Assembly: GCA_030648295.1 (NCBI GenBank) | Contig: JAUSID010000085.1 | Span: 1-64,000 of the forward strand | Origin: Opitutaceae bacterium | GTDB taxonomy: Bacteria; Verrucomicrobiota; Verrucomicrobiia; Opitutales; Opitutaceae | Direction of reading: 5' to 3' | DNA length: 64,000 nucleotides | Part shown: one piece after another, positions 26,449-35,130 of the stretch | Layout: each line of letters begins with the position of its first letter | How positions within the stretch are numbered: the stretch's first letter is position 1 | The notes under the pieces: generated by a model | Database searches by the model: none | Seen by the model: only the letters and a program-made list of their open reading frames with translations | Told to the model about the DNA's origin: nothing | Made by a program: the position numbers and the translations under genes

Positions 26449-26846
26449 ACTCCTCGAGCTCCCAAACTCGTTCTGAACAGATCAAGTTTTCGTAAATTCC
26501 CAAACTGTCATTCTGAGGGCCGCCGAAGAATCCATTGGCGCGTCCGGCTGTGAGCATCGTGCTGGGTTCTTCGCCAAGCCTCAGAATGACAAACCGGGAA
26601 TTGTGTCGGGTCTGTGGCTGCGCTTCGCCAGCCGAACCGCGCGTCACAAATGAGCAGACCCATGATGGAGGGACGACCTCCACGACGTCCGCATTCGGGC
26701 ACAACCCACGTTCCGACTTTTCCCGAACGGGATGTTCTCCGGAATGGAACTGGTATCGCCGCGTCCGCGAACGGACGACCCGTTGGTGCCGAATGCCGCA
26801 TGAACAGGGTTGGCGCGTCGACGGACATTGTTCACGGTCGATCCCG
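26449..26846. repeat. Intergenic region with one long inverted repeat
   Basis: The gap holds the GTCATTCTGAG hairpin (26507-26590) soon after the sulfatase stop. About 250 bases follow in which several short open frames on both strands look non-coding. The leader of the next sulfatase must lie here. No recognisable promoter or operator was found. Confidence 0.5.
26507..26590. terminator. Hairpin repeat of the GTCATTCTGAG family, copy 1
   Basis: The left arm begins GTCATTCTGAG and the right arm ends CTCAGAATGAC, with GAAGAATCC and GGTTCTTC continuing the pairing inward. It lies 58 bases after a sulfatase stop codon. A second copy at 28324-28406 follows the next sulfatase, so the family marks 3' ends here. 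Confidence 0.55.
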
Positions 26847-28211
26847 ATGAAATGCCGACCACTCCGCTTCGTGTGCGCCCTGATCCTGCTCGCTTCGGTA
26901 GCCGCAGCGCGAGGCCCCAATATCGTCATGATCCTCGCCGACGATCTCGGCTGGGCCGACCTGGGCCATGACGGATCGAAAATCGACACGCCGAACCTCG
27001 ACCGGCTCGCGAAGGAGGGCACCAAGCTCACGCGGTTTCACTCGTCGGCGCCGATGTGCTCGCCGACGCGTTCCGCGTTGTTGACCGGCCGCTACCCACA
27101 CAGCGTCGGCGTGCCGGAACTGGCAAGCCCGACGGCGCGTGGCAAGGTGCCGGTGCTGGAGCTGAGCCACGAGGCGATCACGATTCCAGAGGCGCTCGGC
27201 CCCGCGGGTTACCGTAATGTCATGGTCGGAAAGTGGCACCTCGGATACAACAAGCGGGCCTGGCCGAGAACCCACGGGTTCGACGAGTTCTGGGGCTCGT
27301 TGATTGGCACGCCGACTTTCTGGCGGCCGAAGGAAACGTATCACAACGAGACCGCGATCGAGGTGCCCGGCTACTACACCGATTTGCTCACCGACAAGGC
27401 GATCGAGTACCTGAAGTCGACACCGCAGCCGGGGAAGCCAATCTTCCTCTACCTCGCCTACAACGCGCCGCATTACCCGCTCGAGGCGCCGCCGGAACTC
27501 GTGGGCAAATACCGTCGCCGGCTTCCGAATACGGGCCTGTTTGCGATTTACGCCGCGATGGTCGAGCAGCTCGATACCGGCATCGGCCGCGTGCTCGCGG
27601 CGCTCGACGAACTGGGGATGACGCGCGACACGCTCGTCGTCTTCACGTCGGACAACGGTCCCACCGCGGAGCTGACCGGCTACGGGCCGGAGGGCGCGGA
27701 CATCTCGAACGGGCCGCTGCGCGAGCACAAGTTTTCCACCCATGAGGGCGGCATTCGGGTGCCGTTTCTGGCGCGCTGGCCGGGAAAAATCCCCGCCGGC
27801 AAGGTGCGCGACGAGCTCGCGGTCACGATGGACCTGATGCCAACCTTCCTCGAGGCGGCCGGCGTGACGGCGAAGCACGAGATGAACGGGCGCTCCATCC
27901 TGCCGCTGCTTACCGGCGGCGCCTTCCAGCGGCCGGAAGCCGTGCATTGGGAAATCCAGCATAACGCCGCGGTGATTCGGGGCGAATGGAAGCTGGTGCA
28001 TCAATTCTGGCGCCCGCGGCCCTTCCTGTATCGCTGGCTCGAGGACACGGGGGAGAACAACGATCTGGCGGAAAAGAATCCCGCGCTCGTGCAGGAACTC
28101 ATGGCGCTCCACGATCAATGGAAGGCGCGCAACTATCCCAATCCCGTTCCGCGGGTGACGGCGCACTCGGCGTATCTTTTCCCGATGGCGGAGAAGCCGG
28201 CGGCCCGGTAG
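26847..28211 (+). CDS. Sulfatase, family S1 (secreted)
   Basis: The 454 residues begin with a short signal (MKCRPLRFVCALILLASVAA). Metal-binding IVMILADDLGWADLGHDG follows, with formylglycine C71 in APMCSPTRSALLTGRYP. GKWHLGYNKRAWPRTHGFDEFWG, YLAYNAPHYPLEAP, FTSDNGPTAE and EGGIRVPFLARWPGKIPAG complete the arylsulfatase A-type layout. The upstream open frame to 26535 crosses a repeat hairpin, so 26847 is the likely start. It is one of eight intact sulfatases in the window. Confidence 0.95.
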   Translation: MKCRPLRFVCALILLASVAAARGPNIVMILADDLGWADLGHDGSKIDTPNLDRLAKEGTKLTRFHSSAPMCSPTRSALLTGRYPHSVGVPELASPTARGKVPVLELSHEAITIPEALGPAGYRNVMVGKWHLGYNKRAWPRTHGFDEFWGSLIGTPTFWRPKETYHNETAIEVPGYYTDLLTDKAIEYLKSTPQPGKPIFLYLAYNAPHYPLEAPPELVGKYRRRLPNTGLFAIYAAMVEQLDTGIGRVLAALDELGMTRDTLVVFTSDNGPTAELTGYGPEGADISNGPLREHKFSTHEGGIRVPFLARWPGKIPAGKVRDELAVTMDLMPTFLEAAGVTAKHEMNGRSILPLLTGGAFQRPEAVHWEIQHNAAVIRGEWKLVHQFWRPRPFLYRWLEDTGENNDLAEKNPALVQELMALHDQWKARNYPNPVPRVTAHSAYLFPMAEKPAAR

Positions 28212-28782
28212 CCGTGGAGCCGGCGTTGAAGCGAACGCCCTCCACTCGCTCACGCTCGTAGCCACGGATCCGCGGCGCCGGCCTTTTCGTCCCCGCGAGC
28301 GTGACAGACGGCGTGAGCAGCCTGTCATTCTGAGCGCCAGCGAAGAATCCAGCCACCTACACGCATGCCATCGCGCTGCTGGATTCTTCGCTTCGCTCAG
28401 AATGACACGCCGGGGTGGTATTGATGAGTTTGCCCAGTCTGGTGAGCGACTCGGCCTTGGTAGCGACGAGCGCCAGCGAGTCGACGAAGCGCGGTTACGA
28501 TTCCATTCATCGGCTCGTTCCGCGCTCGCCGCTACCGGCGCGAAGCGGGCCGGCTGCCGCCCTGGGCGCATCTCACTTTCTTGCACGGGCGGCGCTCTCC
28601 TCGCGCCATAGATGGGCGGCTGGAAAGCCGCCCTTCCGCCGGAGCGGCGGCTTTCCAGCCGCCGAAGCTTGGCCACGATGCCAGGTGGTGATTCGGCAAG
28701 AAAGTGAGATGCGGTGCGCCCTCCCACGACGGAACGTGCGTTGACGGCGCCGGCGGCGGCGTCACTGTCCTGCTTTCCGCCT
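28212..28782. repeat. Intergenic region with hairpin repeats
   Basis: The 571-base gap contains the GTCATTCTGAG hairpin (28324-28406). It also has a palindromic block at about 28612-28665 built of GGCGGCTGGAAAGCCGCCC and its partner. The remaining sequence shows no convincing coding frame. The last 100 bases precede the NIPSNAP gene and probably include its promoter. Confidence 0.5.
28324..28406. terminator. Hairpin repeat of the GTCATTCTGAG family, copy 2
   Basis: Arms at 28324-28352 and 28379-28406 are complementary at almost every position, starting GTCATTCTGAGCG and ending GCTCAGAATGAC, around a 26-base loop. It lies downstream of the sulfatase ending at 28211. Confidence 0.6.
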
Positions 28783-29577
28783 ATGAAACTGCCCCGCCTC
28801 CTGTTCGCGTTCCTTGCCTGCGTCGCGCTCGGTTCCGCCGCCCCGGCGGCAGCCGCTTCAAAATCCCCGGCCTCGGGATCGTCCGGGCCGGTGTACGAAC
28901 TCCGCACCTACACGGCCACGCCGGCAAACCTCGATAAGGTGGCGGCGCGGTTCCGCAACGATACGGTGCGGATCTTCGAGAAGCACGGGATGAAAAACAT
29001 CGGTTACTGGATTCCGATGGACGAGAAGGACGGCAGCGGCGACAAGCTGGTTTACCTGCTCGAGCACGCGAGTCGCGATGCCGCGAAGGCGTCATGGAAG
29101 TCGTTCAGCAGCGATCCGCAATGGCAGGAAGTCCGCAAGCGCACCGAGGCAAACGGCAAGATCGTCGCCAAGGCCGAGTCCGTGTTTCTCGAGCCGACGA
29201 ATTATTCCCCGGTCATGAAGCCGGGCAAGGGCAAGGGCGCCCCGCGGGTTTTCGAGCTGCGCACGTATGCCGCGGCGGAGGGAAAGCTCCCGGCGCTCGA
29301 CGCCCGGTTCCGCGATCACACGCTGAAGATTTTCGCGAAGCACGGGATGACCAACCTCGGCTATTTCCATCCCACCGACGCCGACAAGGGCGCGGGCAAC
29401 ACGCTGGTTTATTTCCTCGCCCATGCGAATCGCGACGCCGCGGCCGCGTCATGGAAGGCCTTCCGCGATGACCCCGGCTGGGTGAAGGCGCGGACCGCGT
29501 CGGAGAAGGACGGCAAGCTCACCACGAAAGTCCAATCGGTGTTCCTGACGCCGACAGACTTCTCGACGTTGAAATAG
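28783..29577 (+). CDS. Secreted protein with two NIPSNAP domains
   Basis: The 264 residues consist of a signal peptide (about 1-25) and two tandem NIPSNAP domains. The first starts VYELRTYTATPANL and has FEKHGMKNIGYW; the second starts VFELRTYAAAEGKL and has FAKHGMTNLGYF. The two halves are alike enough to be an internal duplication. NIPSNAP is a dimeric ferredoxin-like fold whose bacterial role is not settled. The start at 28783 gives the signal peptide; the frame is open to 28714. It follows a sulfatase but is separated by repeats, so co-regulation is doubtful. Confidence 0.88.
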   Translation: MKLPRLLFAFLACVALGSAAPAAAASKSPASGSSGPVYELRTYTATPANLDKVAARFRNDTVRIFEKHGMKNIGYWIPMDEKDGSGDKLVYLLEHASRDAAKASWKSFSSDPQWQEVRKRTEANGKIVAKAESVFLEPTNYSPVMKPGKGKGAPRVFELRTYAAAEGKLPALDARFRDHTLKIFAKHGMTNLGYFHPTDADKGAGNTLVYFLAHANRDAAAASWKAFRDDPGWVKARTASEKDGKLTTKVQSVFLTPTDFSTLK

Positions 29578-29628
29578 TCGCGGTGATGCGGCGCCGGCGA
29601 GCTCGAGGACGAGGGCGCGCCGGTTAGT

Positions 29629-31464
29629 TCACTGCTGGACGAAAGCGGGGTCCGTGCCTTCGCGGACCACCACGGTCGTCGACGTCATCATGTACCTCGG
29701 CGAGTCGTCCAAGTCGAAACCCACCCCGACGCCGAATTTGCCGGCCGGCAGCTTTTCGCGGGGGACGGAGAGCTCGAAACCCGAGTAGATGGCATCCCAC
29801 CGTTCATTCGCGTCCGCGACGTCCGGGCGGAGCTGAGGCAGGGCCTCGAAGGCGAATATCCCGGTGGCGGACCGGAAAACGATGCTGATTCCTCCCGCGC
29901 GGATCGTCTCGTCGGGGCAGAACGCCCAGCCGCGAATGCGGAAGAGCGCGGGCGTGTCCTCCACCTCCTCGATGAAATAGACGGCGTCGTCGATTTCCGT
30001 GGCCTCATGGAGGACGATGGGCTTGAGGTCCGTGAGCTCGAGGGTATCCGGATCCGGCAGTTCGAAGATTCGCCGTGCTTCCGTTTCCCGGACCAGGGCG
30101 TCGGCCCGGGCGGGATCCGGATAAAGCACGGTCTCGGCTTCAGCAAAGGTTCCATGCTCATGGTAGGCGAGCACCGCCGTTTCCGTTCGCTGCGCGAAGA
30201 TGCGTCCGGCGTTGGCGTGGGCATCGTTCGCGGCCAGGTTGAAGACCGCGAGCAGCCCGAGCACCGGCGCGAGCAGCCAGCGGTGACGGGGAAAGTGGGC
30301 GAGCAGGCGCTCCACCAGCAACCAGACGAGCAGCGCCCACGCGACCGAACTGAGGACGATGTAGCGCGAAGTGATGGGCGCCCATTCACTGGAGAGCAGG
30401 GCGCGGCCCCAGGCAATCATCGCCATCGCGCCCAGGCACCAGGCGATAAGTGCGAGTCCCAGCCGTTCGCGGGGTAACGTTCGGCGCAGGAGGAGGAGCG
30501 GAGCGAGGATGAGCGCGGCCCCGCACCACGGTGCGATCGTCACATCATCGAGCGCGGGCGAACTGCCGGCGATGGTCAGCCAGTACACGATCACGCGCGG
30601 CAACTCGGCGAAGCCCGGCAGCCGGTGGCCGGCGTTCACCTGAAAGCCGGTGAAGAAAAGCAATCCCGCCAGTGCGGCGGCGAGCGTCCACCAGGCGGCA
30701 TCGCGCCAGCGGCGTGCCGCGATCAGCAGCGCCGCGCCGGCCGGCCAGACGAGCAGTCCGTGCGCCAGCGAAAACGTGGCGAAAACACCGCCGAGGCTGG
30801 CGACTGGCACCGACCAGCGCGCCCGCGCTGCCAGCGCGACGAGCGCGGCGGTGGCTGCGAACACAACGAAGAAATGATCGATCGACGCTCCAGACCAGAA
30901 CAGGCTTTCGTGGTGCTGCAGCTGGAACACGACGAGCGCGAAAATCGCCGCCAGCCTCAGCCGCGCGCTGCCGCCCCGCACAGACGTGAGTAACAGCCCG
31001 AACACGCCGATGAGGAAAAGATCACCGATGACGGCGAGAACCGCGAAATTAACGCCGCCGAAAATGAAGTAGGCGCCGGCGAAGATCAGCCGGCTCGCGA
31101 CGATTCGGTGCTCGTTCGTGACCGCGAGCAGCCGGTTCACGATTTCGCCGCCACCCGCGCCAGAATCGAGCGCGATTAGGAAATCCAAAACGGTGTCGAA
31201 TTCGTCCCAGTTGGGAATATTCCGGACCCACGCGGCCACTTGCAGGGTGAGGAACGCGAGCGGAAGTGCCGCCAGCAGCGCGCACACCCACCGGGGCCAT
31301 GACGCAACAATTGCGGTCCGGATCTCACGCTGCCGGGAGGGGAGCGCACCGCCGGCGGGCAATGGCGGCGGGGCCAGCATTGACAATCCGGACGGCGTGC
31401 TGGAGCGGGAGACGTCCAGAGTGGGCGACACGACGTCCGTCTTCAACCGCCGGCGTCCGCCCAC
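29629..31464 (-). CDS. Polytopic membrane protein of unknown function
   Basis: The 611 residues form about ten or eleven hydrophobic helices between residues 55 and 430. The first periplasmic loop contains NIPNWDEFDTVLDF, and an Asp-rich first loop is a feature of GT-C glycosyltransferases. A C-terminal soluble domain of about 180 residues (IRGWAFCPDETIRAGGISIVF to the end) looks beta-rich. This layout resembles bacterial membrane mannosyl- or arabinosyl-transferase-like proteins, but I do not recognise the family. ATG at 31380 (MLAPPPLPAG) is a good alternative start. It lies 27 bases downstream of the SDR-DUF2867 gene, probably in one transcript. Confidence 0.75.
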   Translation of the reverse strand: MGGRRRLKTDVVSPTLDVSRSSTPSGLSMLAPPPLPAGGALPSRQREIRTAIVASWPRWVCALLAALPLAFLTLQVAAWVRNIPNWDEFDTVLDFLIALDSGAGGGEIVNRLLAVTNEHRIVASRLIFAGAYFIFGGVNFAVLAVIGDLFLIGVFGLLLTSVRGGSARLRLAAIFALVVFQLQHHESLFWSGASIDHFFVVFAATAALVALAARARWSVPVASLGGVFATFSLAHGLLVWPAGAALLIAARRWRDAAWWTLAAALAGLLFFTGFQVNAGHRLPGFAELPRVIVYWLTIAGSSPALDDVTIAPWCGAALILAPLLLLRRTLPRERLGLALIAWCLGAMAMIAWGRALLSSEWAPITSRYIVLSSVAWALLVWLLVERLLAHFPRHRWLLAPVLGLLAVFNLAANDAHANAGRIFAQRTETAVLAYHEHGTFAEAETVLYPDPARADALVRETEARRIFELPDPDTLELTDLKPIVLHEATEIDDAVYFIEEVEDTPALFRIRGWAFCPDETIRAGGISIVFRSATGIFAFEALPQLRPDVADANERWDAIYSGFELSVPREKLPAGKFGVGVGFDLDDSPRYMMTSTTVVVREGTDPAFVQQ

Positions 31465-31491
31465 GCCAAGGGGAAGTACCTGACAATTTCG

Positions 31492-32946
31492 TCAGGCGCG
31501 CGGGCCACTGGCTTCCCGCACCATGTCCGCGGCCAGGTGCTCGGCCCGCCGCGCCAGCGCGTCGACCATGGCGGAGAAGATGAACTGGTGAAATGGATAC
31601 AGGCCATACCAGTAGAGGGTCCCGATCAGTCCGTTGGGCGCGAAGAGCGCGGTCTGGACGAGCCGCGTGCCGCCGTTCTCCGGAAAGGTTTCCCACTGCA
31701 GCCAGGCGCGGCCGGGCAGCCGCATCTCCGCCCGCAACCGCAGCAGTCGCGGCGGCTCCGCTACCTCGACGCGCCAAAAATCGAGCGCCTCGCCGGGTAG
31801 GATTTCATCCGGATGCCGGCGACCGCGGCGCAGCCCCGGACCGCCGACCATCCGATCAATCGCGCCGCGGACGATCCACGCCCACTCCCATCCCGGCCAG
31901 CCACGATCGCCACCGATGCCGCTGAAGGCGCGAAAGACCGCGGCGGCGGGCGCAGTCACGAGCCGCGAGCGTGTTTCCCGCGCGAGCCCTTCCCGATCGA
32001 CGAGTTCCCACGTCGGGCCCTGTCCGAGCGCGCCGGACCAGCGCGTTTCGATCTCGCCCTGCTGCACCCGCTCCAGCGCCAGGACCACGGCGGTGCGGTA
32101 GCTGATCGGCGTCACGCGCGGAAAGAGTTGACGGGCGCGCGTCGGGTCCGCCACGAGCGACTGGACCATGCCCTGGACAATCGGCACCGCGAGCGCGTTT
32201 GGAATCGGCGTCAGCGCGCCGATGCCCCGTGCCGCCAGGCGCGGCACCAACGCGGGCACGGTGAAGATCCACCGTCGCAATCGGCGCAGCTCGGCGTACG
32301 TTTCGATCATCCGGCGAAACGTGATCCGCTCGCAGCCGATGTTCACGACGCCCATCCCCGGCAGGGCGCACGCTTCGACCAGGTAGGACAGCACGTCGCG
32401 AATCGCGATCGGCTGCACCTCGTGATCGATCCACGACGGCGCCAGGATCAACGGCAGCCGTTCCGTGAGATAACGCACCATCTCGAACGACGCCGAACCG
32501 GAACCGATCACCGGGCCGGCCCGGAACTCGGTGGTCGGCACCACGGCGGCCAGGATTTGGCCGACTTCCGCGCGACTCGTGAGATGCTCGGAGGCGGAGC
32601 CCTCGGGTTGGATTCCGCCGAGGTAAATCACATGCCGCACCCCCGCGGCGTGCGCCGCCTCGCCAAACCGTCGCGCCGCCATCCTGTCGCGCGCGGCGAA
32701 ATCCTTTCCGGCGCTCATCGCGTGAACGAGATAATACGCCGTGTCCACGTCGCGCAGCGCGGTGTCCAATCCTTCACCCGTGAGCACGTTGCCGGTCGCG
32801 AGCTGCACGGCGCCAGCCCATGGCCGTCCCGCGATCCGCCGCGGATCGCGCACCAGCGCGACCACTTCGCGCTCCGCGCCGAGCAACCGCGGGACGAGAC
32901 GTCCGCCCACGTAGCCTGTCGCGCCGGTTACAAGGATCTTCGTCAC
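31492..32946 (-). CDS. SDR oxidoreductase with C-terminal DUF2867
   Basis: The 484 residues begin, with a GTG start at 32946, directly at KILVTGATGYVGGRL, an extended short-chain-dehydrogenase NAD(P) site. The N-terminal half contains AYYLVHAM and VRHVIYLGGI, typical of atypical NmrA-like SDRs. From about 335 to the end (TRSRLVTAPAAAVFRAF, LVQTALFAPNGLIGTLYWYGLYPFHQFIF) is the DUF2867 module, a lipid-binding-like START-related fold. Such fusions are widespread in bacteria and are thought to act on membrane lipids or quinones. The upstream ATG at 32994 adds an unlikely Cys-rich leader. The membrane protein follows closely. Confidence 0.85.
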   Translation of the reverse strand: MTKILVTGATGYVGGRLVPRLLGAEREVVALVRDPRRIAGRPWAGAVQLATGNVLTGEGLDTALRDVDTAYYLVHAMSAGKDFAARDRMAARRFGEAAHAAGVRHVIYLGGIQPEGSASEHLTSRAEVGQILAAVVPTTEFRAGPVIGSGSASFEMVRYLTERLPLILAPSWIDHEVQPIAIRDVLSYLVEACALPGMGVVNIGCERITFRRMIETYAELRRLRRWIFTVPALVPRLAARGIGALTPIPNALAVPIVQGMVQSLVADPTRARQLFPRVTPISYRTAVVLALERVQQGEIETRWSGALGQGPTWELVDREGLARETRSRLVTAPAAAVFRAFSGIGGDRGWPGWEWAWIVRGAIDRMVGGPGLRRGRRHPDEILPGEALDFWRVEVAEPPRLLRLRAEMRLPGRAWLQWETFPENGGTRLVQTALFAPNGLIGTLYWYGLYPFHQFIFSAMVDALARRAEHLAADMVREASGPRA

Positions 32947-33330
32947 CGCGTGCCCACAGGACACCGTCGATTGGCCGGCACGACAAGACCGCAATGCGTG
33001 ACGTGGTGGCGGCGGGACGCGGGGAGCGGAGGCGTCATTCCATGCGGCGATCGGACCACGAGCCGTGAAGCAGCGCAGTCGTTTGCCCAGGACGCGCCGC
33101 CCGTGGCCGCGCCATCGGGGTGTTCGAGCCGAAACGGAAATATTCCCGGGCAGGCGCCGCTTTCGCTTTTGACAACGGCTGCGGCAGCCAGTATCAGGCC
33201 GCTCCTCTCTTCGGCGTACATTGTGTGTGTTGCGGCCGATGTAGCCCCAGCTACCCCAACGCGAAACAGCCTAAGATCGGGTCATTGACTCCATCGATGA
33301 CCGAGTTAAGCGCCCATCCGGGCCAGCCCC
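32947..33330. promoter_or_regulatory. Divergent control region of the flavoprotein/D-LDH operon
   Basis: This 384-base gap separates the SDR gene (minus) from the flavoprotein (plus). It contains a good sigma-70 promoter (33169-33197, listed separately). Nearer the start codon is a small dyad, GGTCAT at 33280-33285 and ATGACC at 33297-33302, with 11 bases between. The dyad is only a weak operator candidate. No repeats of the window-wide families were seen. Confidence 0.4.
33169..33197 (+). promoter_or_regulatory. Sigma-70 promoter candidate for the flavoprotein/D-LDH operon
   Basis: TTGACA at 33169-33174 is a perfect -35 box. After exactly 17 bases, TATCAG at 33192-33197 matches the -10 consensus at four of six positions. 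It would give a leader of about 125 bases before the flavoprotein start at 33331. Confidence 0.4.
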
Positions 33331-34701
33331 ATGTCGAACCTCGCGCCAACCTCCTCGCCGTCCACGCTGCAACTCGGCCATCTCGAGTCGCACTCGCGGG
33401 TACGCGTGGCGGTCATCGGCGGCGGGCCGGCCGGCTCGTTCTTCAGTTATTTCTTCCTCGAGCTGGCGGAGCGCGTGGGCCTCGACGCTCAACTCGACGT
33501 TTTCGAGCCGAAGAATTATGCCCGCGGCGGTCCCGCCGGTTGCAACATGTGCGGTGGCGTGGTCTCCGAGTCACTGGTGCAGATGCTCGCCACCGAGGGC
33601 ATCAACCTGCCGGCGACGGTCGTCGCCCAGGCCATCGACTCCTATGTGCTGCACATGGACGTGGGGGTGACACGGATCAAGACCCCGCTGCAGGAAATGC
33701 GCATCGCCGCCGTCTACCGCGGCGCCGGCCCGCGCGGCGCGCCGGAGAACACCTGGAGCAGCTTTGACCATTTCCTGCTCGACCGGGCGGTGGCGAAAGG
33801 CGCCCGCGTCGTGCCGGAAAGGGTACAGTCGGTGACCTGGAATGAAAGCCGTCCTCAGTTGAAAACGCGCGAGGGCACCTCCGGCACGTATGATTTCCTG
33901 GTGGTGGCCACCGGCGTGAACGGGGCGGCGCTCAAGATGTTCGAAGGGTTGGGGCTGAATTATCAGCCGCCGGGCACCTCGAAGACCTATATCGCCGAGT
34001 TTTTTCTCGGGCGCGAAACGATGGAAAAGTACCTCGGCCATGCCATGCATGTGTTCCTGCTCAATCTGCCCCGGCTGGAATTCGCCGCGCTCATCCCCAA
34101 GGGCGATTACCTCACGTTCTGCCTGCTGGGCGAGAACATCGACGAGGCCCTGGTGCAATCTTTCCTGAATTCCGCGGAGGTGCGCCAATGCCTGCCGCCG
34201 GGCTGGCAGCGACCGGAGAAATTCTGCCACTGCTCGCCGCGCATCACCACCAGCGGCGCGGTGCACCCGTTCGGCGACCGCGTGGTGTTCATTGGCGACT
34301 GTGGCATGGCGAGGCTCTACAAGGACGGAATCGGCTCGGCCTATCGCACGGCCAAGGCCGCGGCGAGGACCGCGGTGATGGAGGGCATCGCGCGCGGACA
34401 CTTCCATCGGCACTTCCGGCCCCTGTGCGAGGCCATTCGCCGCGACAATCTCGTGGGCAAGCTGATTTTTGCGTTCACCCGACAGATTCAACATCATCGC
34501 TTCGCCCGCCAGGCCATGTTGCGCATGATCACGCGCGAGCAACAAGGCTGCGGTGCGCCGCGCATGAGCATGGTGTTGTGGGATACATTCAGCGGCAGCG
34601 CATCGTATGGGGATGTCTTCCTGCGCACGCTGCACCCATTTTTTTGGTGCCGTTTGCTCTGGGAATGCCTCCGGAGCCTCCGGGCCCGTCCGCTAAACTG
34701 A
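33331..34701 (+). CDS. FAD-dependent oxidoreductase, geranylgeranyl-reductase-like
   Basis: This 456-residue flavoprotein has its FAD site VRVAVIGGGPAGSFFSYFFL at about 24-43 and a conserved Cys-containing PAGCNMCGGVVSESLVQ (about 69-85). The second dinucleotide-type strand DFLVVATGVNGAAL and GDRVVFIGDCGMARLYKDGIGSAYRTAK, the FAD ribityl-contact motif, complete the p-hydroxybenzoate-hydroxylase-like fold. The C-terminal 90 residues are helical with aromatic-rich ends, suggesting membrane contact. The CxxC-type Cys pair suits a reductase for isoprenoids or quinones. It is the first gene of a tight operon with two cyclic-nucleotide-domain proteins, with a stop-to-start gap of 0-18 bases. Confidence 0.87.
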   Translation: MSNLAPTSSPSTLQLGHLESHSRVRVAVIGGGPAGSFFSYFFLELAERVGLDAQLDVFEPKNYARGGPAGCNMCGGVVSESLVQMLATEGINLPATVVAQAIDSYVLHMDVGVTRIKTPLQEMRIAAVYRGAGPRGAPENTWSSFDHFLLDRAVAKGARVVPERVQSVTWNESRPQLKTREGTSGTYDFLVVATGVNGAALKMFEGLGLNYQPPGTSKTYIAEFFLGRETMEKYLGHAMHVFLLNLPRLEFAALIPKGDYLTFCLLGENIDEALVQSFLNSAEVRQCLPPGWQRPEKFCHCSPRITTSGAVHPFGDRVVFIGDCGMARLYKDGIGSAYRTAKAAARTAVMEGIARGHFHRHFRPLCEAIRRDNLVGKLIFAFTRQIQHHRFARQAMLRMITREQQGCGAPRMSMVLWDTFSGSASYGDVFLRTLHPFFWCRLLWECLRSLRARPLN

Positions 34702-34719
34702 ATGAAACAGGAGCATGCC

Positions 34720-35130
34720 ATGGAATCCGGAAACTTGGGCAAAATCTATCGCAACGGGGAAGTGATCATCATGCAGGGCGAAAACGGCGACTGCATGTAC
34801 GTCATCCAGGTGGGCGAGGTCGAAGTGCTGCAACGGCTCGGCTCCGATGAGGTCCGGCTGGCGGTGCTCGCGCCGGGCGATTTCTTTGGCGAGATGGCGC
34901 TCTTCGAACGCGAGGTTCGCTCCGCCACCGTACGCGCGATCGGCGAGGCCCGCGTGCTCACGGTCGACAAGCGCACGTTCATGAGCCGGGTGCACGAAGA
35001 TCCCTCTCTCGCCTACCGGCTCGTGAAAATCATGTCCCAGCGATTGCGGCGGCTGAACGCCGCCTATACGCGGGTCTCTGCCCATCCGTTCAATCAGTCC
35101 GCTGCCACGCCCTCGGCGCAGACTCCATGA
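34720..35130 (+). CDS. Stand-alone cyclic-nucleotide-binding domain protein
   Basis: This 136-residue protein is a single Crp/PKA-type cNMP-binding domain with no HTH or other domain. The phosphate-binding cassette is intact: FFGEMALF (Glu58) and [10 protein letters not shown] (Arg67), so cyclic nucleotide binding is plausible. The start at 34720 is chosen over 34702 because AGGAG at 34709-34713 is spaced six bases from it. It overlaps the next gene by ATGA and follows the flavoprotein almost immediately. It may act as a diffusible or docking regulator of its operon partners, but this is inference. Confidence 0.9.
   Translation: MESGNLGKIYRNGEVIIMQGENGDCMYVIQVGEVEVLQRLGSDEVRLAVLAPGDFFGEMALFEREVRSATVRAIGEARVLTVDKRTFMSRVHEDPSLAYRLVKIMSQRLRRLNAAYTRVSAHPFNQSAATPSAQTP

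Noticed and set aside
33280-33302. GGTCAT/ATGACC dyad as an operator for the flavoprotein/D-LDH operon
   Set aside because: Six-base arms with an 11-base spacer occur by chance too easily; no second copy found. Kept only as a remark.
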